This document shows positions 39,321 through 50,164 of a stretch of 64,000 bases of DNA, piece by piece. This stretch comes from Cladopsammia gracilis. Taxonomy: Eukaryota > Cnidaria > Anthozoa > Scleractinia > Dendrophylliidae. The stretch's first letter is position 1, and every line of letters starts with the position of its first letter. The notes below the pieces were generated by a model. It was not told the DNA's origin. It saw only the letters and a list, made by a program, of their open reading frames with translations, and ran no database searches. The translations under genes were made by a program, and so were the position numbers. The stretch covers positions 1,655,001 through 1,719,000 of the forward strand of contig JAJGOT010000038.1 of the NCBI GenBank assembly GCA_022457155.1, in the 5' to 3' direction.

Positions 39321-40135
39321 GACTCCTGAAGAGAGGCCCGCCCCACCCGAAGACTGTTGACCCAAAAAGAGACCTGAAAGGAGAAAAGAGAGAGTAGCAC
39401 AGCACGAGCTTGTGGACCAAACTTAAAAAGTATTGACGTTTTTTGATACTAGGTGTACGAATATAGTTTAGAAATGCATTAGATTTCCAACGTCCTAGCT
39501 GGCGAATCTGTGTATCAGAAAAACCTTTTGCCGCAGCCCAAGTGGCTGCACCTATTCGAAAACTATGCGATTTGTACAAAGAAGGATCTAGATTATAAAA
39601 TCTAAGTGCTCTATACAGGTGTTCAACAAAAAATGACCTTTTGATGGGCGCCCCGTTTGGCCAGCAAAAAAGTGTACCAGTGATGATCCCTCTGGTAGAA
39701 ATGCAATCTAAGACAGTTTTGACTGGACAACATGACTCCTTTTGATAGACATAAGTAACAAAGGGGCGCCCAGTATCACTATGTTTGTATTTAGAAATCG
39801 TGAGCTGCAGGGCCATGGCCTGCCTATGGTTATTGACTAACTTTTCTAATTGTGGAAGCGTAATTAGATTGGTATGATCACTTCCGCTAACTGTAATCTC
39901 TCCAATACGTAAAAATGCAAAAAAGGCTAAAGAGCTCATAGCCGACAACAGCTTTAACTGATACGCTGACTGTGTTGTGTATTTAAATGCGGCAATGAGC
40001 TGTCTCAATATCGGTAAAGTTATTGGAAGACGCACATCGTGTGCCGGCGTTAACTTGCGATAACCCTTCAGAATTTGTCGAATGATCGCAGTTTCTGTTG
40101 GATCATTCACTCCCGCTACCTTATGAGCATAACCA
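39286..40135 (-). CDS. DIRS tyrosine recombinase, catalytic domain
   Basis: This is one open frame from the LINE insertion point to TGA at 39286-39288. The catalytic set is visible: Arg in FFAFLRIGEITVS, His-x-x-Arg in KSHSFRIGAATWAA, Trp in QLGRWKS and the nucleophile Tyr in FLNYIRTPS. No stop or frameshift occurs in about 280 residues. The N-terminal SAM-like part (QPAVVALFVSHLYSRHYASS) lies on the far side of the RTE-like insertion at 43145-43301. The enzyme would integrate the circular cDNA. The C-terminal 40 residues are translated from the split direct repeat. Confidence 0.85.
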
Positions 40136-40194
40136 CTCACACTCACTCATGCCCATATGCCGACTTGGCATGTAGGGCAGCAACAAAGGAAAGC

Positions 40195-42275
40195 CACTCA
40201 TGTCTGTCTCGTGCCAGCCTCTGAATGGACCCCCAAGTATGATGGACAGTCTTCAGCCCCGCTTCCACAGTTCGACGCCAGGTGATCTTGGGTCATCCTC
40301 GCTTGCGTTTCCCCTCCGGTGTCCAGTGAAGGGCTGTGCGGGTGATGTTGTCTTGCTCCCATCGCATGACATGTCCGATCCATTTCCATCGTCTTCGCAT
40401 AATCATGGTTCCCATGTTGTCCTGGTTACAGCGAGCAAGAAGTTCTTGGTTGGAGATGGTCTCAGGCCATAATATACGCAGGATTCTTCTAAGGTTTTTG
40501 GTATGGAAGGCAGACAGTTGTTGAGGTCGCTCTCTGTCATCCTCCAACATTCCGAGCCGTACAGTAAGGTGGAGATACACAGCTCTGGTACAGTCTTAGT
40601 TTGGTCTTGGTGCTGTACTGGGATGAATTCCAAACGTTGTTCAACATTCTAAACACACTTCTGGCCTTACTGAGGCGGTTCTTGATGTTGCTGCCTGCCC
40701 CACCGTCATGTCTGACAGTGCTCCCAAGGTATGTAAATTCTTCGGTCGTTGGTAGATCTCCACTTACTGTGACAGGCAATGGGTTTGATACGTTCAGCAT
40801 CATTACCTCGATCTTCTTCTGGCTGATCTTCAAACCTACTTGCTGTGCAAAGGTGTTTAGACGGGATGTCTTCTCCTGCATGTGCTGGTGGGTGTGCGAC
40901 ATGAGCGCTAGATCGTCACCAAAGTCCAATCTTCGAGTTGTGTCAAGAGGGTCCATCTGATGCCTCGTGCTTGGTCTGCTGTTGTCTGTCTCATCACCCA
41001 GTCGATTGTCAAGTTGAAGAGCATCGCAGACATACAACAGCCTTGTCTAACACCGGTCTTCACGCTGAAGCTGGTCTCGCTGCTTCTTACCCTGCATGAG
41101 AAGTTGCTGTAGAAGCTCTTGATGACAAGAACAATCTCCTGCGGTATTCCATATGCCCTGAGAATTCGCCATAGACTCTCTCGATAGATGCTATCAAAGG
41201 CCTTTTCAAAGTCTACAAAGTTGATGTACAGCTGTCTCTGCCATTCTGTGCACTGTTCGATGATGTTTTGCACGGTGAATATTTGATCTGTGCACCCTCT
41301 TCCTGGTCGAAAACCACCCTGCTCCTTTCGGAGTTGCTGGTCCACCGCTTCTGAAATTCGCTTGATGATGATTTTTGCGAGGATCTTGCTTGGAACAGAC
41401 AGGAGGGTGATTCCTCTCCAGTTGTTACAGTTGCTCAGGGCTCCCTTTTTCGGGATCTTTACTATGACGCCTTCCGTCCAATCTTCTGGTAGTTGCTTCT
41501 CGTCCCAGATGGCTGTAAAGAGTGGCTGAAGAACTTGCGCTGCAAGCTCTGGGTCTGCCTTGAAGAGTTCTGCGTTGAGGCTGTCCTGACCAGGGGCCTT
41601 TCCGTTTTTGAGGGATCTGATGGCTGCCACAGTTTCTTCTTTCTCAGGTGGCGCTGTGTTTACCTCCAGGTCTTTGGCCGGGTCCTGTACATCCGCTGTA
41701 ACTGTTGGTGGTGGTCTGTCTAGAACTTCGCTAAAATGTTCTGCCCATCTCGCCTCTTGTTCTGCATCTGTTGTTAGTAGCCGTCCTTGTTTATCGGCGA
41801 TGGGTGCGTCTGTAGATCCCCGGTACTTGCCGCTGACGAGCTTAGTGATTTTGTACACTCGTCCTTGTTCTCCTCTGGCAGCGGCCTCTCCTGCTTCCCT
41901 TGCAAGGCCTTCCATATAGGCCCGCTTGTTGGCTCTAGTCATTCTTTTCACTGTTTGATCAGCTACCCTGTACTGTTGCTTGTACCTCTCTTCCAGCCTC
42001 TTTGACTTGGTCTCCAACACTCTCTTCTTAAGGGCGCTCCTGTTCTCAATGGCTTTCCAGGTATCCGTTGTTATCCACTCTTTCCTCCTCTTTCGTCCTC
42101 TTCCTAAGCAAGCTTCACTGGTCTGTGTATAGGCTGATCTTATTTGCTTCCACACGGTGTCAATTCCATCTGACTCTGTCTGGGTGTAGTTTTCAGCATC
42201 TGCCAAAACTTGGAACTTGTTCTTCAGCTTAAGGATGAAGGCATTCTTTGCTTTGGGGTCGCGCAGCTTCTCCTA
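40195..42275 (-). pseudogene. RTE-like LINE reverse transcriptase (3' segment)
   Basis: Leftward from about 42275 the frame reads KLRDPKAKNAF, then EEETVAAIRSLKNGKAPGQD, NNWRGITLLSVPSKILAK, EQGGFRPGRGCTDQIFTVQN, NFVDFEKAFDSI and GVRQGCCMSAMLFNL, the reverse-transcriptase blocks 0-5. A frame change near 40930 leads to the catalytic RLDFGDDLALMSH. Further frame changes near 40600 and 40560 precede the closing RRRWKWIGHVMRWEQDNITR and RTALHWTPEGKRKRG. The style matches RTE/BovB proteins often annotated as craniofacial development protein 2-like. It copied the LINE RNA at the target nick. Confidence 0.8.
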
Positions 42276-42540
42276 GGAGAAGCAAAACTCTGATTCCAAA
42301 ACCGGGAAGGTGGAACTCGTAGCCTGAGAAGGCAGTTCACCTAGGATTGGGAAAACTCTGATTACAAACACGGGTAGGTGGAGCTTGTTAGCCTTGGCAG
42401 GCAGTTCATCTAGGAGAAGGAAAACTCTGATTACAAACCCGGACAGATGGAGTTCATTAGCCTTGGCAGGCAATCGTCTGGGAGGAAAACTCTGATCTCA
42501 CACCCAGGTAGATGGAACTCGTGAGCCATGGTAGGCTATC
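42276..42540 (+). repeat. Four ~68-bp tandem monomers in the LINE 5' region
   Basis: GGAAAACTCTGATTACAAAC-type units start near 42282, 42348, 42418 and 42484, each ending with a TTAGCCTTGGCAGGCAGTTC-like block. They lie immediately upstream of the endonuclease segment in its own orientation, where LINEs such as rodent L1 carry promoter monomers. The last copy continues into CTAGGAGAAGGAAACTCC. Confidence 0.7.
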
Positions 42541-42753
42541 ATCTAGGAGAAGGAAACTCCAAGTGAAATCACCCCGCCCTCCAGGTCTGAGGTTAGACAC
42601 AGGGCTAACAACCCTGTTCTGTAAAAAAGCCTTGTTACGGAAACAGCAACAGAGGTAAAGTGCACTTCTAGGTGTGAAAGGCTTCCAGAGTCATCGCAAG
42701 ATACTCGTGTGAGTGACAGTGGTGAAAGCCGAGTGGAAGCCACTGACAGGAGG

Positions 42754-43139
42754 ATGGAAGTCCTAAGCGCCAAAACCAGAACCAGGATTGGATTCTGGAA
42801 TGTAAGAACCATGTATGAGACCAGTAAGCTAGCGCATGTTACAGCAGAGATGAGGCGCTACAATCTACACTTTCTTGGAGTCAGCGAGAGCCGATGGACA
42901 AGATACGGTAGATACAGAACCAACACGGGAGAAACAGTGCTCTACAGTGGTAGAGATGACGATCAACACCACGAAGGAGTCGCAATCATCCTTAAAAAGG
43001 CAATAGAAAAGTGCCTGATGGGGTGGAAGCCTATCAACAGCAGGCTGATGAAGATCAGATTGAGAGGGAAGCACATCAACATCACCATCATCCAGTGCTA
43101 CGCACCAACCAACGACAGTGAGGAAGAGAGTAAGGAGGC
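42754..43139 (+). pseudogene. RTE-like LINE endonuclease (inverted 5' segment)
   Basis: From the ATG at 42754 the frame encodes RTRIGFWNVRTMYETSKLAH, LHFLGVSESRW, ETVLYSGRDDDQHHEGVAII and NITIIQCYAPTNDSEEESK, the N-terminal half of an exonuclease-endonuclease-phosphatase domain. It stops at the target-site duplication. The catalytic His end of the domain is lost at the inversion. The leader 42541-42753 belongs to the same LINE and also reads open without ATG. Confidence 0.75.
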
Positions 43140-43144
43140 ATGAG

Positions 43145-43301
43145 CATAACCAATAGCAGATAAACAGCTGGTAACAGTTGAGGAAGCGTAATGACGTGAA
43201 TAAAGATGTGACACAAAGAGTGCTACAACAGCTGGTTGTAGGGGTAAAACTAAGATTGTGTCACCTAAATAGGACTCAGCCCAGTTCGTAAAGAGGTTCA
43301 A
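43145..43301 (-). pseudogene. DIRS tyrosine recombinase, N-terminal part
   Basis: Reads FTNWAESYLGDTILVLPLQP then AVVALFVSHLYSRHYASSTV and CLSAIGYAH, the helical core-binding domain of DIRS recombinases. It is cut exactly at the target duplication, and the reading continues at 40135 in the same strand. Together the two pieces form one recombinase gene disrupted only by the RTE-like insertion. Confidence 0.75.
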
Positions 43302-43360
43302 GGATCGTTTGTAAGCTTCCGTGGAACCCTTAGTTAAACTCGCAGATAAAAGCTGTTTAG

Positions 43361-43876
43361 TTACAGTGGCCAGCTGTCTGGTAGAAGATGGACTAGAACA
43401 ATCGTTTGCTCGCGATCCATGCTTTGGTCAAGGGACTTGAATTTTGTGACCGATAAAGCATCAGCTTTGGTGTTGAGCACCCCAGGCACATGAACAGCCC
43501 GAAATGGTATATTATGGTTCAAACACTGCAATACAAGTTCACACAACAGAACTAACATCTGTTTATCTTTAGTAGTTTTCCTATTGATTACATCAACTAG
43601 GACTTGATTATCGGTGTGAAAGATAATGCACTTATTTGCTAGTTCTGATGCCCAGATGGCAATACTAAGAACAATAGCAACCATTTCTAGAACGATGATG
43701 TTTTTCCCTAACCAGCTATTAGGCCATTTACCGTAAAGCCAACGCGAGCCAAAGACTGCACCATATCCTAACGAGCCTGCAGCGTCAGTGTAAAGATGCA
43801 GTTTAGCAGACGAAAGCCAATTATAATCCAAAAAGAAAGATCTACCATTATATGATGCTAGGAAAGTAAGCCACAA
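43361..43876 (-). CDS. DIRS RNase H domain
   Basis: The frame contains LHLYTDAAGSLGYGAVFGSR, LEMVAIVLSIAIWASEL, IIFHTDNQVLVDVINR and VHVPGVLNTKADALS. These supply the Asp, Glu, Asp, Asp residues of RNase H. It is 172 codons and free of stops; the upstream linker to the reverse transcriptase (43877-44080) is out of frame. It removes the RNA strand during cDNA synthesis. Confidence 0.8.
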   Translation of the reverse strand: MWLTFLASYNGRSFFLDYNWLSSAKLHLYTDAAGSLGYGAVFGSRWLYGKWPNSWLGKNIIVLEMVAIVLSIAIWASELANKCIIFHTDNQVLVDVINRKTTKDKQMLVLLCELVLQCLNHNIPFRAVHVPGVLNTKADALSVTKFKSLDQSMDREQTIVLVHLLPDSWPL

Positions 43877-43946
43877 TTTAAGATAGTCTTTTGTTTCACA
43901 AGTTAGACGTATAAAGTAACGAGGACGTTTGATCCCTACCGTTAAA

Positions 43947-44395
43947 TTAATTAGGCGGCGTACAAAAGTAAAATGAGCAAGTAAAATTAAGAAGTCCGAT
44001 TAAAGATTGCAATTCGGTTAAAGTGACCTTTTTTCTATGAAGGAAATCATGAATAAGAGAACTACACTTAGTAAGTTTGTCGCTAGGAAGCCTTGCTTCC
44101 ATTGTTTGTGTCAAGTTCAATGCCCGCGAATGACAACACACAGTTGGGACCTACTGTTTTCTCCGGCGCCATGGGAACACCCAGCCCATCACATGTCTGA
44201 AGGAAGGCTTTTAAATCAGAAGCACAAGATGAAAGAGATTTTCTGACAGTAAGGAAATCATCTAAAAGGTGCAATAAACCCGGTATATGCAATTTAACGC
44301 GAGCCATCCATTCTAGAGCAAAGCTGAAACACTCGAATATTTTGCAAGAACTGGATAGCCCCATGACAAGATTTCGATCAACGTAAGCTGAATCA
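43947..44395 (-). pseudogene. DIRS reverse transcriptase, C-terminal part
   Basis: Starting at the Tx1-like LINE junction near 44390, the leftward frame gives YVDRNLVMGLSSSCKIFE, FSFALEW and LLHLLDDFLTV (44250-44273), where LLDD is the catalytic motif in DIRS style. PEKTVGPNCVLSFAGIELDT follows, then in another frame DFLHRKKVTLTELQSLIGLL. A frame change near 44110 separates the pieces. The N-terminal part lies at 47995-48288 across the insertion. Confidence 0.75.
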
Positions 44396-47300
44396 ACACC
44401 TAACTGAGTTCGCACTAGATAGTATTATAATAGGAGGTGACTTCAACTGCGCTTTAGCACCAAATGATAAAAGAGGCGGGAACCCTGTCACCAAAAAATC
44501 CTCCGTTATAAAAGAAATAGAAAAACTGTGCAATGTGTACGACCTAAAAGATATCTGGCGAGTTTTAAATCCTGACACGCTGCGTTTCACCTGGAGAAAT
44601 AGTTCCTTTAAAATTCAGTGCCGCTTAGACTATTTCTTAATCTCACAGGAATTAACCCCTTTAACCAAAAGAACCGATACACTGTATGCACCTGATAGCG
44701 ATCATTCTGCTGTGTCAATTCACCTCCAATCCGACGATCTAGCCCAAAAAAGAGGTCCCGGATTCTGGAAGTTCAACACCTCATTACTCGAAGACGAAAC
44801 ATATATCGCATCACTTAAACTAAATATTCCCGTCTTTAAAACCAAGTACGAAGAGGTTAATGACTTAGGTCTAAAATGGGACCTTATTAAAATGGAAATC
44901 AGAGGTTTTACGGTACAATATGCAAAAAGAAAAGCCAGTAAACGCCGAGACGAAGAAGTTAGCCTACATAATAAAGAAAACAAACTTCAAGAAAAAGCCG
45001 AAAACAACCCACATGACACTACTACCATACTTGAGCTTAAACTTGCGAGAGCACAACTAAAAAGAATCATGTTGCATAAAACAAAAGGAGCAATATTAAG
45101 AAGCAAAGTAAGGTGGTATGAGAAAGGAGAACGCAACACAAAGTACTTTTACGGTTTAGAGAAACGAAACCATACTATAAAATCGGTAACGAAACTCAAA
45201 GTTGGAGATAATATATACACAGAAAATCAATTCGAAATATTGGAGGCGGAAAAAGTGTTTTATGAATCTCTGTACAGCTCCACAAACATCAGCAATGAAA
45301 AGTTTGAAAATTCTCCCTTTTTTAAACAAGAAAATATCACACCGCTTAACGTAGTAGAAAAAAATTCGTGTGAAGGATTGATCTCAATGGCCGAATGTGT
45401 TAACGCACTAAAGGAGTTTAGCAACAATAAAACTCCTGGAACTGATGGTCTCCCGGTTGAATTTTATCGTTTCTTTTGGCCCGAAATTAGTGATGATTTG
45501 CTTGCTAGCTTCAACTACGCTTTTCAACATAGTACATTATCTATTAGCCAAAGACGCGGAATAATCTCGATCATTCCCAAAAAGTCAAAAGACAAAACGA
45601 TTCTCGACAATCTTAGGCCTATTTCACTTCTAAATACTGACTATAAAATTCTCACTAAAACTATCGCTAAAAGAATAGAAAAAGTCCTTCCAAGTTTAAT
45701 CAACCCAGACCAAACTGGTTATGTAAAAGGCCGCTTCATCGGTGAAAATATTAGGTTAATTCAAGATATTATGCACTTTACCGACAAACTAAATCAGAAA
45801 GGCATTGCAATATTCTTAGATTTTAAAAAGGCCTTCGATTCTATTGAGTGGAACTATATTTTTGAAGCATTGAAGCTTTATAATTTCGGCCCTGATATTC
45901 TAAATTGATTAAAACTTTTTACAACGATGTTTCCAGCTGTGTTTTAAATAACGGACACGCGTCCACCTTCTTTTCCCTACAAAGAGGTGTTAGACAAGGT
46001 TGTCCTCTGTCTGGAATCATTTTTGTTTTAGGTATAGAACTCTTTGCTAGAGCTTTAAAGAAAGATCCCACCATCAAAGGCATCCTAGTAAACAAACACG
46101 AAATAAAGATAAGCCAGTATGCAGACGACACTACTGTTTTTGTCAGGGATTGTGAATCCGTGTCACACCTGCTCGGCCTTTTAAGTGAATTTAGTGCTTG
46201 TTCAGGACTAGAAATTAACAATTCGAAAACTGAAGCAATGTGGTTAGGTAAATGGAAAGAAAAACAAGATACCACCTTTGGCTTCAAATGGCCAAAGGAA
46301 CCAATCAATGCCCTTGGCGTTTTTTTCTCTTACAACCAAATAAGTGCTGACACACGAAATTTTAACGAGAAAATACAATCCTTAGAAAGAATGCTCAACA
46401 CCTGGCAAAAAAGAAATCTTACACTATACGGAAAAATTAACATAGTAAAAACACTCGGTCTTTCTAAGCTTATCTACTCCGCGTCGGTGTTAAATGTCCC
46501 CGACCATTACGTCCATGAAATCAACAAACTCACCTTCAACTTCATATGGGATGGCAAGCCAGCAAAAGTGAAAAGAAGTACAATAATAGGAGAAAAAGAA
46601 CACGGTGGTCTAAAAATGTGTGAGTTCAAGATAATGGAAAAAGCGCTGAAGATTGCATGGGTCAACAGAATACAAGATGAATCGCTCGCCTCTTGGAAAA
46701 TTATTCCTGATTATATTTTGCGTCAAAATGGTAATCTCGCTTTCTTAACAAAATGCAACTATAGGACCAAAAATCTCGATCTTAAAAACCTACCCTTATT
46801 GCAATTTCAAAGTCTCAACCTGTGACACAAATGTGAATTTTAAAAACGAGATTCTCTGGAACAACAGTAATATTCTAATAGACAAAAAACCTGTATTTTT
46901 CCGACCTTGGTTTAACTCCGGGATCGTCTTCCTGAGTGATCTATTAAACCATGAAAACGAGTTTTTAAATTTTCATGAATTCTCTTTAAAATTCCAGCTC
47001 AATGTACCATTCACTCAATATTACGGACTTCTTAACGCCATTCCATTAACATGGAAAGCAAGGCTTAAAAGTCACGGCGAATACAGTGATCAAAATTCCC
47101 CAGGCGACAATTTATCAACCAGTTCAATTTACTCTACCCTGCTAAAAAATGCCTTTGTAACTCCAACATCCGAAAATAAAATACGTCGACATGGATTCAA
47201 CGAGAAAAACATTCCAAAAGTTTATCTATTACCCTATACTGTCACAAAAGAAATAAAAATAATAATGTTCCAATACAAAGTGATACACAACATACTTCCC

Positions 47301-47958
47301 ACGAAAGCGACTCTTCACCGTGATGGTCTTGTTGACAATGACATCTGCAATTTGTGCAACTTTGAAAGACAAACCCTAGACCACTTGTTTATACACTGTA
47401 GTTTATCTGGCGATTTTTGGATTTTGTTTCAAAATTGGTGGCATGATAAAACACATGAAGTTATTGTGTTAAACGCAAGTCATATTCTCTATGGTTGGTT
47501 TAAGAGAACAAAGCATCGGCAGGTCTTAAATTACTCTATCTTAATCGCAAAATACTGCATTTTTTGCACTAGCTTACGTGGAGAAATACTATCTTTCCCC
47601 AACTTCCTTCTGCAAATGCAAGAAAAACTACAAATTTTAAAAGGAATCGCAACTAAACAGAAATCGCTTCCCAATTTCTACCGAACTTGGGAAGTTATCC
47701 TTTAACACACAGTTTTTCGTCGCACTTTCTTTGCTTTTTACTGTAAGTAGTTGTATTTATTCCTTTGTTGTATATTGTTGTCTTTAGCTTGTTGTCTTTG
47801 CGTCTGTATTACTTACATTGATGTAAATTTAAAATTAATTAATTCAATGAAAAATAGGTCTCGTGAAAATGTAAGTAATTAAGCTTAAGACTCACTCACT
47901 GTAATTAATCTAGAGCACATACATGTATTGTCAGTAGCAAACCAATAAAAAAAAAAAA
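44385..47958 (+). mobile_element. Tx1/L1-like LINE A inserted in the DIRS reverse transcriptase
   Basis: The insertion begins inside the endonuclease domain of ORF2 (NQHLTEFALDSIIIGGD, near 44390) and ends with an A12 run at 47946-47957. Both flanks are DIRS reverse transcriptase sequence on the opposite strand. 5' truncation and a poly(A) tail are the usual signs of target-primed insertion. A clear target duplication was not found. Confidence 0.8.
44390..47705 (+). pseudogene. LINE A ORF2 (endonuclease end, reverse transcriptase, zinc knuckle), two frameshifts
   Basis: The reading starts at IIIGGDFNCALAPNDKRGG and FKIQCRLDYFLI (endonuclease end). It continues with FSNNKTPGTDGLPVEFY, LRPISLLNTDYKILTK, NPDQTGYVKGRFIGENIRL, IFLDFKKAFDSIEW, RGVRQGCPLSGIIFV and YADDTTVFV (near 46117). 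Lesions are a one-base deletion at 45903 (Trp codon TGG read as TGA) and a frame change near 46815. The end carries a C-C-H-C knuckle (CNLCNFERQTLDHLFIHC) and stops at 47705. Only two frame lesions in 1100 codons suggest a recent insertion. Confidence 0.85.
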
Positions 47959-47994
47959 TTTATTGTGTCAGCAAATACCAAGCAAATTGTAATC

Positions 47995-48800
47995 TTAGGG
48001 GCTGACCGGAATCAGTCGAAATGCATTTTTTATATCAGTTTTCGCAAGCGCACAGCACCTGCCTGTGCGCCGAATTAATCTTATCGCATCGTCGATATTA
48101 ACATAGTGAACACTGGACGCAATTTGTGGAATATGTGAATTGACTGAACACCCCTCCGGAAAAGACAAGTGATGAATTAGGCGAAACTCCCCAGGAACTT
48201 TCTTAGGAATTAATCCCAAATGTAAGATATGAAATATTGGAAAAGGCCGAATATGAAATGGACCGACTATTCTACCTAATTGAATCACTGGCTAAATTTT
48301 CGTCAACAGCATTACTGTTTGTGATAGCTGACAAAAGATTTTGAGCTAAAAAATTACGACGGGGTCCAACATAATCAATGGAAAAACCAAAACGGAAGCC
48401 ATCAAGTAGGTATTGTCTAGATCGAGCAGGGTATCCTTGAAGATAAGCCTGCAGTTTATCGACTTTGATCGGTGTTGACAGTGGACGAGACAGGGCGGGA
48501 CTGAGTGGCTGATTTCCTAGCTGCAACATTTGTTGTTGTTCGCGACAAGTTTGAAGTGTGATGTGATTGTTGCCTTGGAAAGGCACATTTGTTTGCTGGA
48601 TGTTGGGATCCACATTTAAAACATTCATGCTTAAAATTACAGCCGGAACATTTTTCCCCTCGGTGGAATTTCCAGCAAAAGCCGGACGGAAAGGGCGGCT
48701 TGAAATTCCTGTTGCGTGAGTCCGACGAAACAACAGTGTCCTTTGTTTGCATGTGGTGTGCCTGCAACCACAGCTCCCAACTTTAAACTTTAAGCTAGTA
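47995..48800 (-). pseudogene. DIRS Gag-like end and start of reverse transcriptase
   Basis: Leftward from 48790 the frame reads SWELWLQAHHMQTKDT, then a knuckle FCWKFHRGEKCSGCNFKHEC followed by FKCGSQHPANKC. A frame change near 48470 leads to STPIKVDKLQAYLQGYPARS and FGFSIDYVGPRRN. A stop near 48290 and a shift lead to MIQLGRIVGPFH, VPGEFRLIHHLSFPEGCSVN and LAKTDIKNAFRLIPV, the first reverse-transcriptase blocks, broken off by the LINE at 47958. The Cys-rich Gag knuckle and the spacing match DIRS elements. The 5' part of Gag is missing. Confidence 0.75.
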
Positions 48801-49103
48801 GCTGGTCAAATGTTAAAAAGCGATCTTATTCCGTAGACTGTCTATTTCATTTTAATAGAACATACAATGGAATAAAAAGTATTAATAGAAAAAGACAAAG
48901 ATTTCTACTTATGCATTATTTTTTGTTCAAAGTTATTTGGTCCTGTTAACTTCTCTTGAATCAAGCCTCAAGGGTTGCTGATATAAATAAGGTCGGTCAG
49001 GCTTTTTGAGCGGGGCCAATTTTCCTTTCCAACAAGCTTAAATGGAAAGTAGTTCCTGATTTTTACCTCTTATTTCGAATAGTGTATTGTCAATGGTAAA
49101 CCG
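48801..49103 (+). other. 5' leader of LINE B
   Basis: Non-coding stretch between the truncated DIRS Gag and the LINE ORF1 start. GGTCGGTCAGGCTTTTTGAG near 48990 looks like the start of a 5' untranslated region. The junction between the two elements is not resolved. Confidence 0.35.
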
Positions 49104-49916
49104 ATGGTAAACCGGGCTCAAAAAAATAAAAGGGGAGCGCGTGGTTCACTTGACGACGAAGAAGGACAAGACGCAAAGAGATCCAATATGGTGGAATCTG
49201 CTGACGAGTCAACTGAGCTTAGTTTGTCTGAAATTAAAGTAATGCTCAAGGCTATTCAGAATACAACGGCAGAAATTCTCCAAGAAAATCAGAATCTAAA
49301 GGAGGAGTTTAAGGAGTTGAAAGCTCAAATTAGGAGTCAAGATAGGAAGATTCAAGAAGTAAAGGACTCTTTGAAGCAAGTGACAAATGAGAATCTTGCC
49401 ATAAGAAGAGAATTAAAAGCTACCAAATCGAAGTTGCAGAGCGAAGTCGAAGAATCGGAAAGACTCGCTGATGAACTGGATCATTTAGAGCAGTACACCA
49501 GGAAAAATTCTCTCGAAATACATGGCGTTCCGGAAGATTGCTATGAGTCCACCGAGGAAGTAGTTATTAAATTAGGCGCCCTTTTGGGAGTCGATATCAC
49601 GCCACAAGATATTGAGATCTCGCATAAGCTCAAGCGGAGGAACAAACCAATTATTGTAAAGTTTTCAAGCTACAAGACTAAATCAAAGTTGTATAAAAAA
49701 AGAGTCGAATTGAAAAATTGCGTTGCATCGGATTTAATTCCAAACCTTCGTGGCGATTCAAGAAACAACCGGCTATTCCTAAATGAAAACTTGACTGTGC
49801 ACAGAAGAGAAATTCTTAAGAAAGCGAACAACATGAGAAAGGACCGATTAATACAGAGTGCATGGACCTTAGATGGAAAAATATATGTGAAGACGTCGCC
49901 TGAAGACGTCGCCTGA
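49104..49916 (+). CDS. LINE B ORF1p (coiled coil and RNA-binding domain)
   Basis: The 270-codon ORF is intact. Residues 1-35 are basic then acidic. Residues 45-130 form a long heptad-patterned coiled coil (MLKAIQNTTAEILQENQNLK to DELDHLEQYTRKN). From residue 131, SLEIHGVPEDCYESTEEV begins an RRM-like fold, then IEISHKLKRRNKPIIVKFSS, and a C-terminal basic domain with FLNENLTVHRREILKKANNM closes it. This is the architecture of L1 ORF1p trimers that bind the LINE RNA. An alternative ATG at 49092 is followed by a quick stop, so 49104 is the start. Confidence 0.85.
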   Translation: MVNRAQKNKRGARGSLDDEEGQDAKRSNMVESADESTELSLSEIKVMLKAIQNTTAEILQENQNLKEEFKELKAQIRSQDRKIQEVKDSLKQVTNENLAIRRELKATKSKLQSEVEESERLADELDHLEQYTRKNSLEIHGVPEDCYESTEEVVIKLGALLGVDITPQDIEISHKLKRRNKPIIVKFSSYKTKSKLYKKRVELKNCVASDLIPNLRGDSRNNRLFLNENLTVHRREILKKANNMRKDRLIQSAWTLDGKIYVKTSPEDVA

Positions 49917-50164
49917 AGGACGGCCGGTAAGCATTTCCTGTGAAGAAGACCTAAATAATCTTTAGCTTTTGATAGAAATGCCACTCCGATAAAAAGTTAT
50001 TATTCGTTTTTTCAATACTGTTGGTGGGAAGGCAAAGAGGGGGGAAATTAGGTGAGAAAGTTTAACTCCATAAATCGAAGTTTCTTAATTATTTGTAGCG
50101 TACAGTTTTTAAGAGTAGTGCATTGCATATTTCGTTTACCCTTTTTTTTTCTCTCTGACTTGCC

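Larger units (their letters stand above)
40123..43152. mobile_element. RTE/BovB-like LINE with 13-bp target duplication and 5' inversion
   Basis: ATGAGCATAACCA occurs at 40123-40135 and 43140-43152, exactly where the recombinase frame is split, so it is the target-site duplication. The insert consists of a 3' part on the minus strand (reverse transcriptase, 40136-42275) and a 5' part on the plus strand (repeat monomers and endonuclease, 42276-43139). This geometry, with the inverted 5' segment next to the outer duplication, is that produced by twin priming. The 3' tail is a GAGTGAGTGTGAGT-type repeat rather than poly(A). Confidence 0.85.
38530..48800 (-). mobile_element. DIRS/Ngaro-like tyrosine-recombinase retroelement, with two nested LINEs
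   Basis: Read leftwards the element shows a Gag-like Cys/His region (48456-48790), the start of its reverse transcriptase (47995-48288), the rest of the polymerase (44083-44395), RNase H (43361-43876), tyrosine recombinase (43145-43301 joined to 39286-40135) and split direct repeats. Two LINEs interrupt it, at 44385-47958 and 40136-43139. The 5' end is missing beyond about 48800. The recombinase replaces the integrase of other LTR elements, allowing insertion through a circular intermediate without target duplication. Confidence 0.85.

Noticed and set aside
40123..43152. Two separate LINE insertions instead of one inverted copy
   Set aside because: Only one pair of 13-bp flanks exists, the two halves belong to one protein style, and no duplication occurs at the inner joint.
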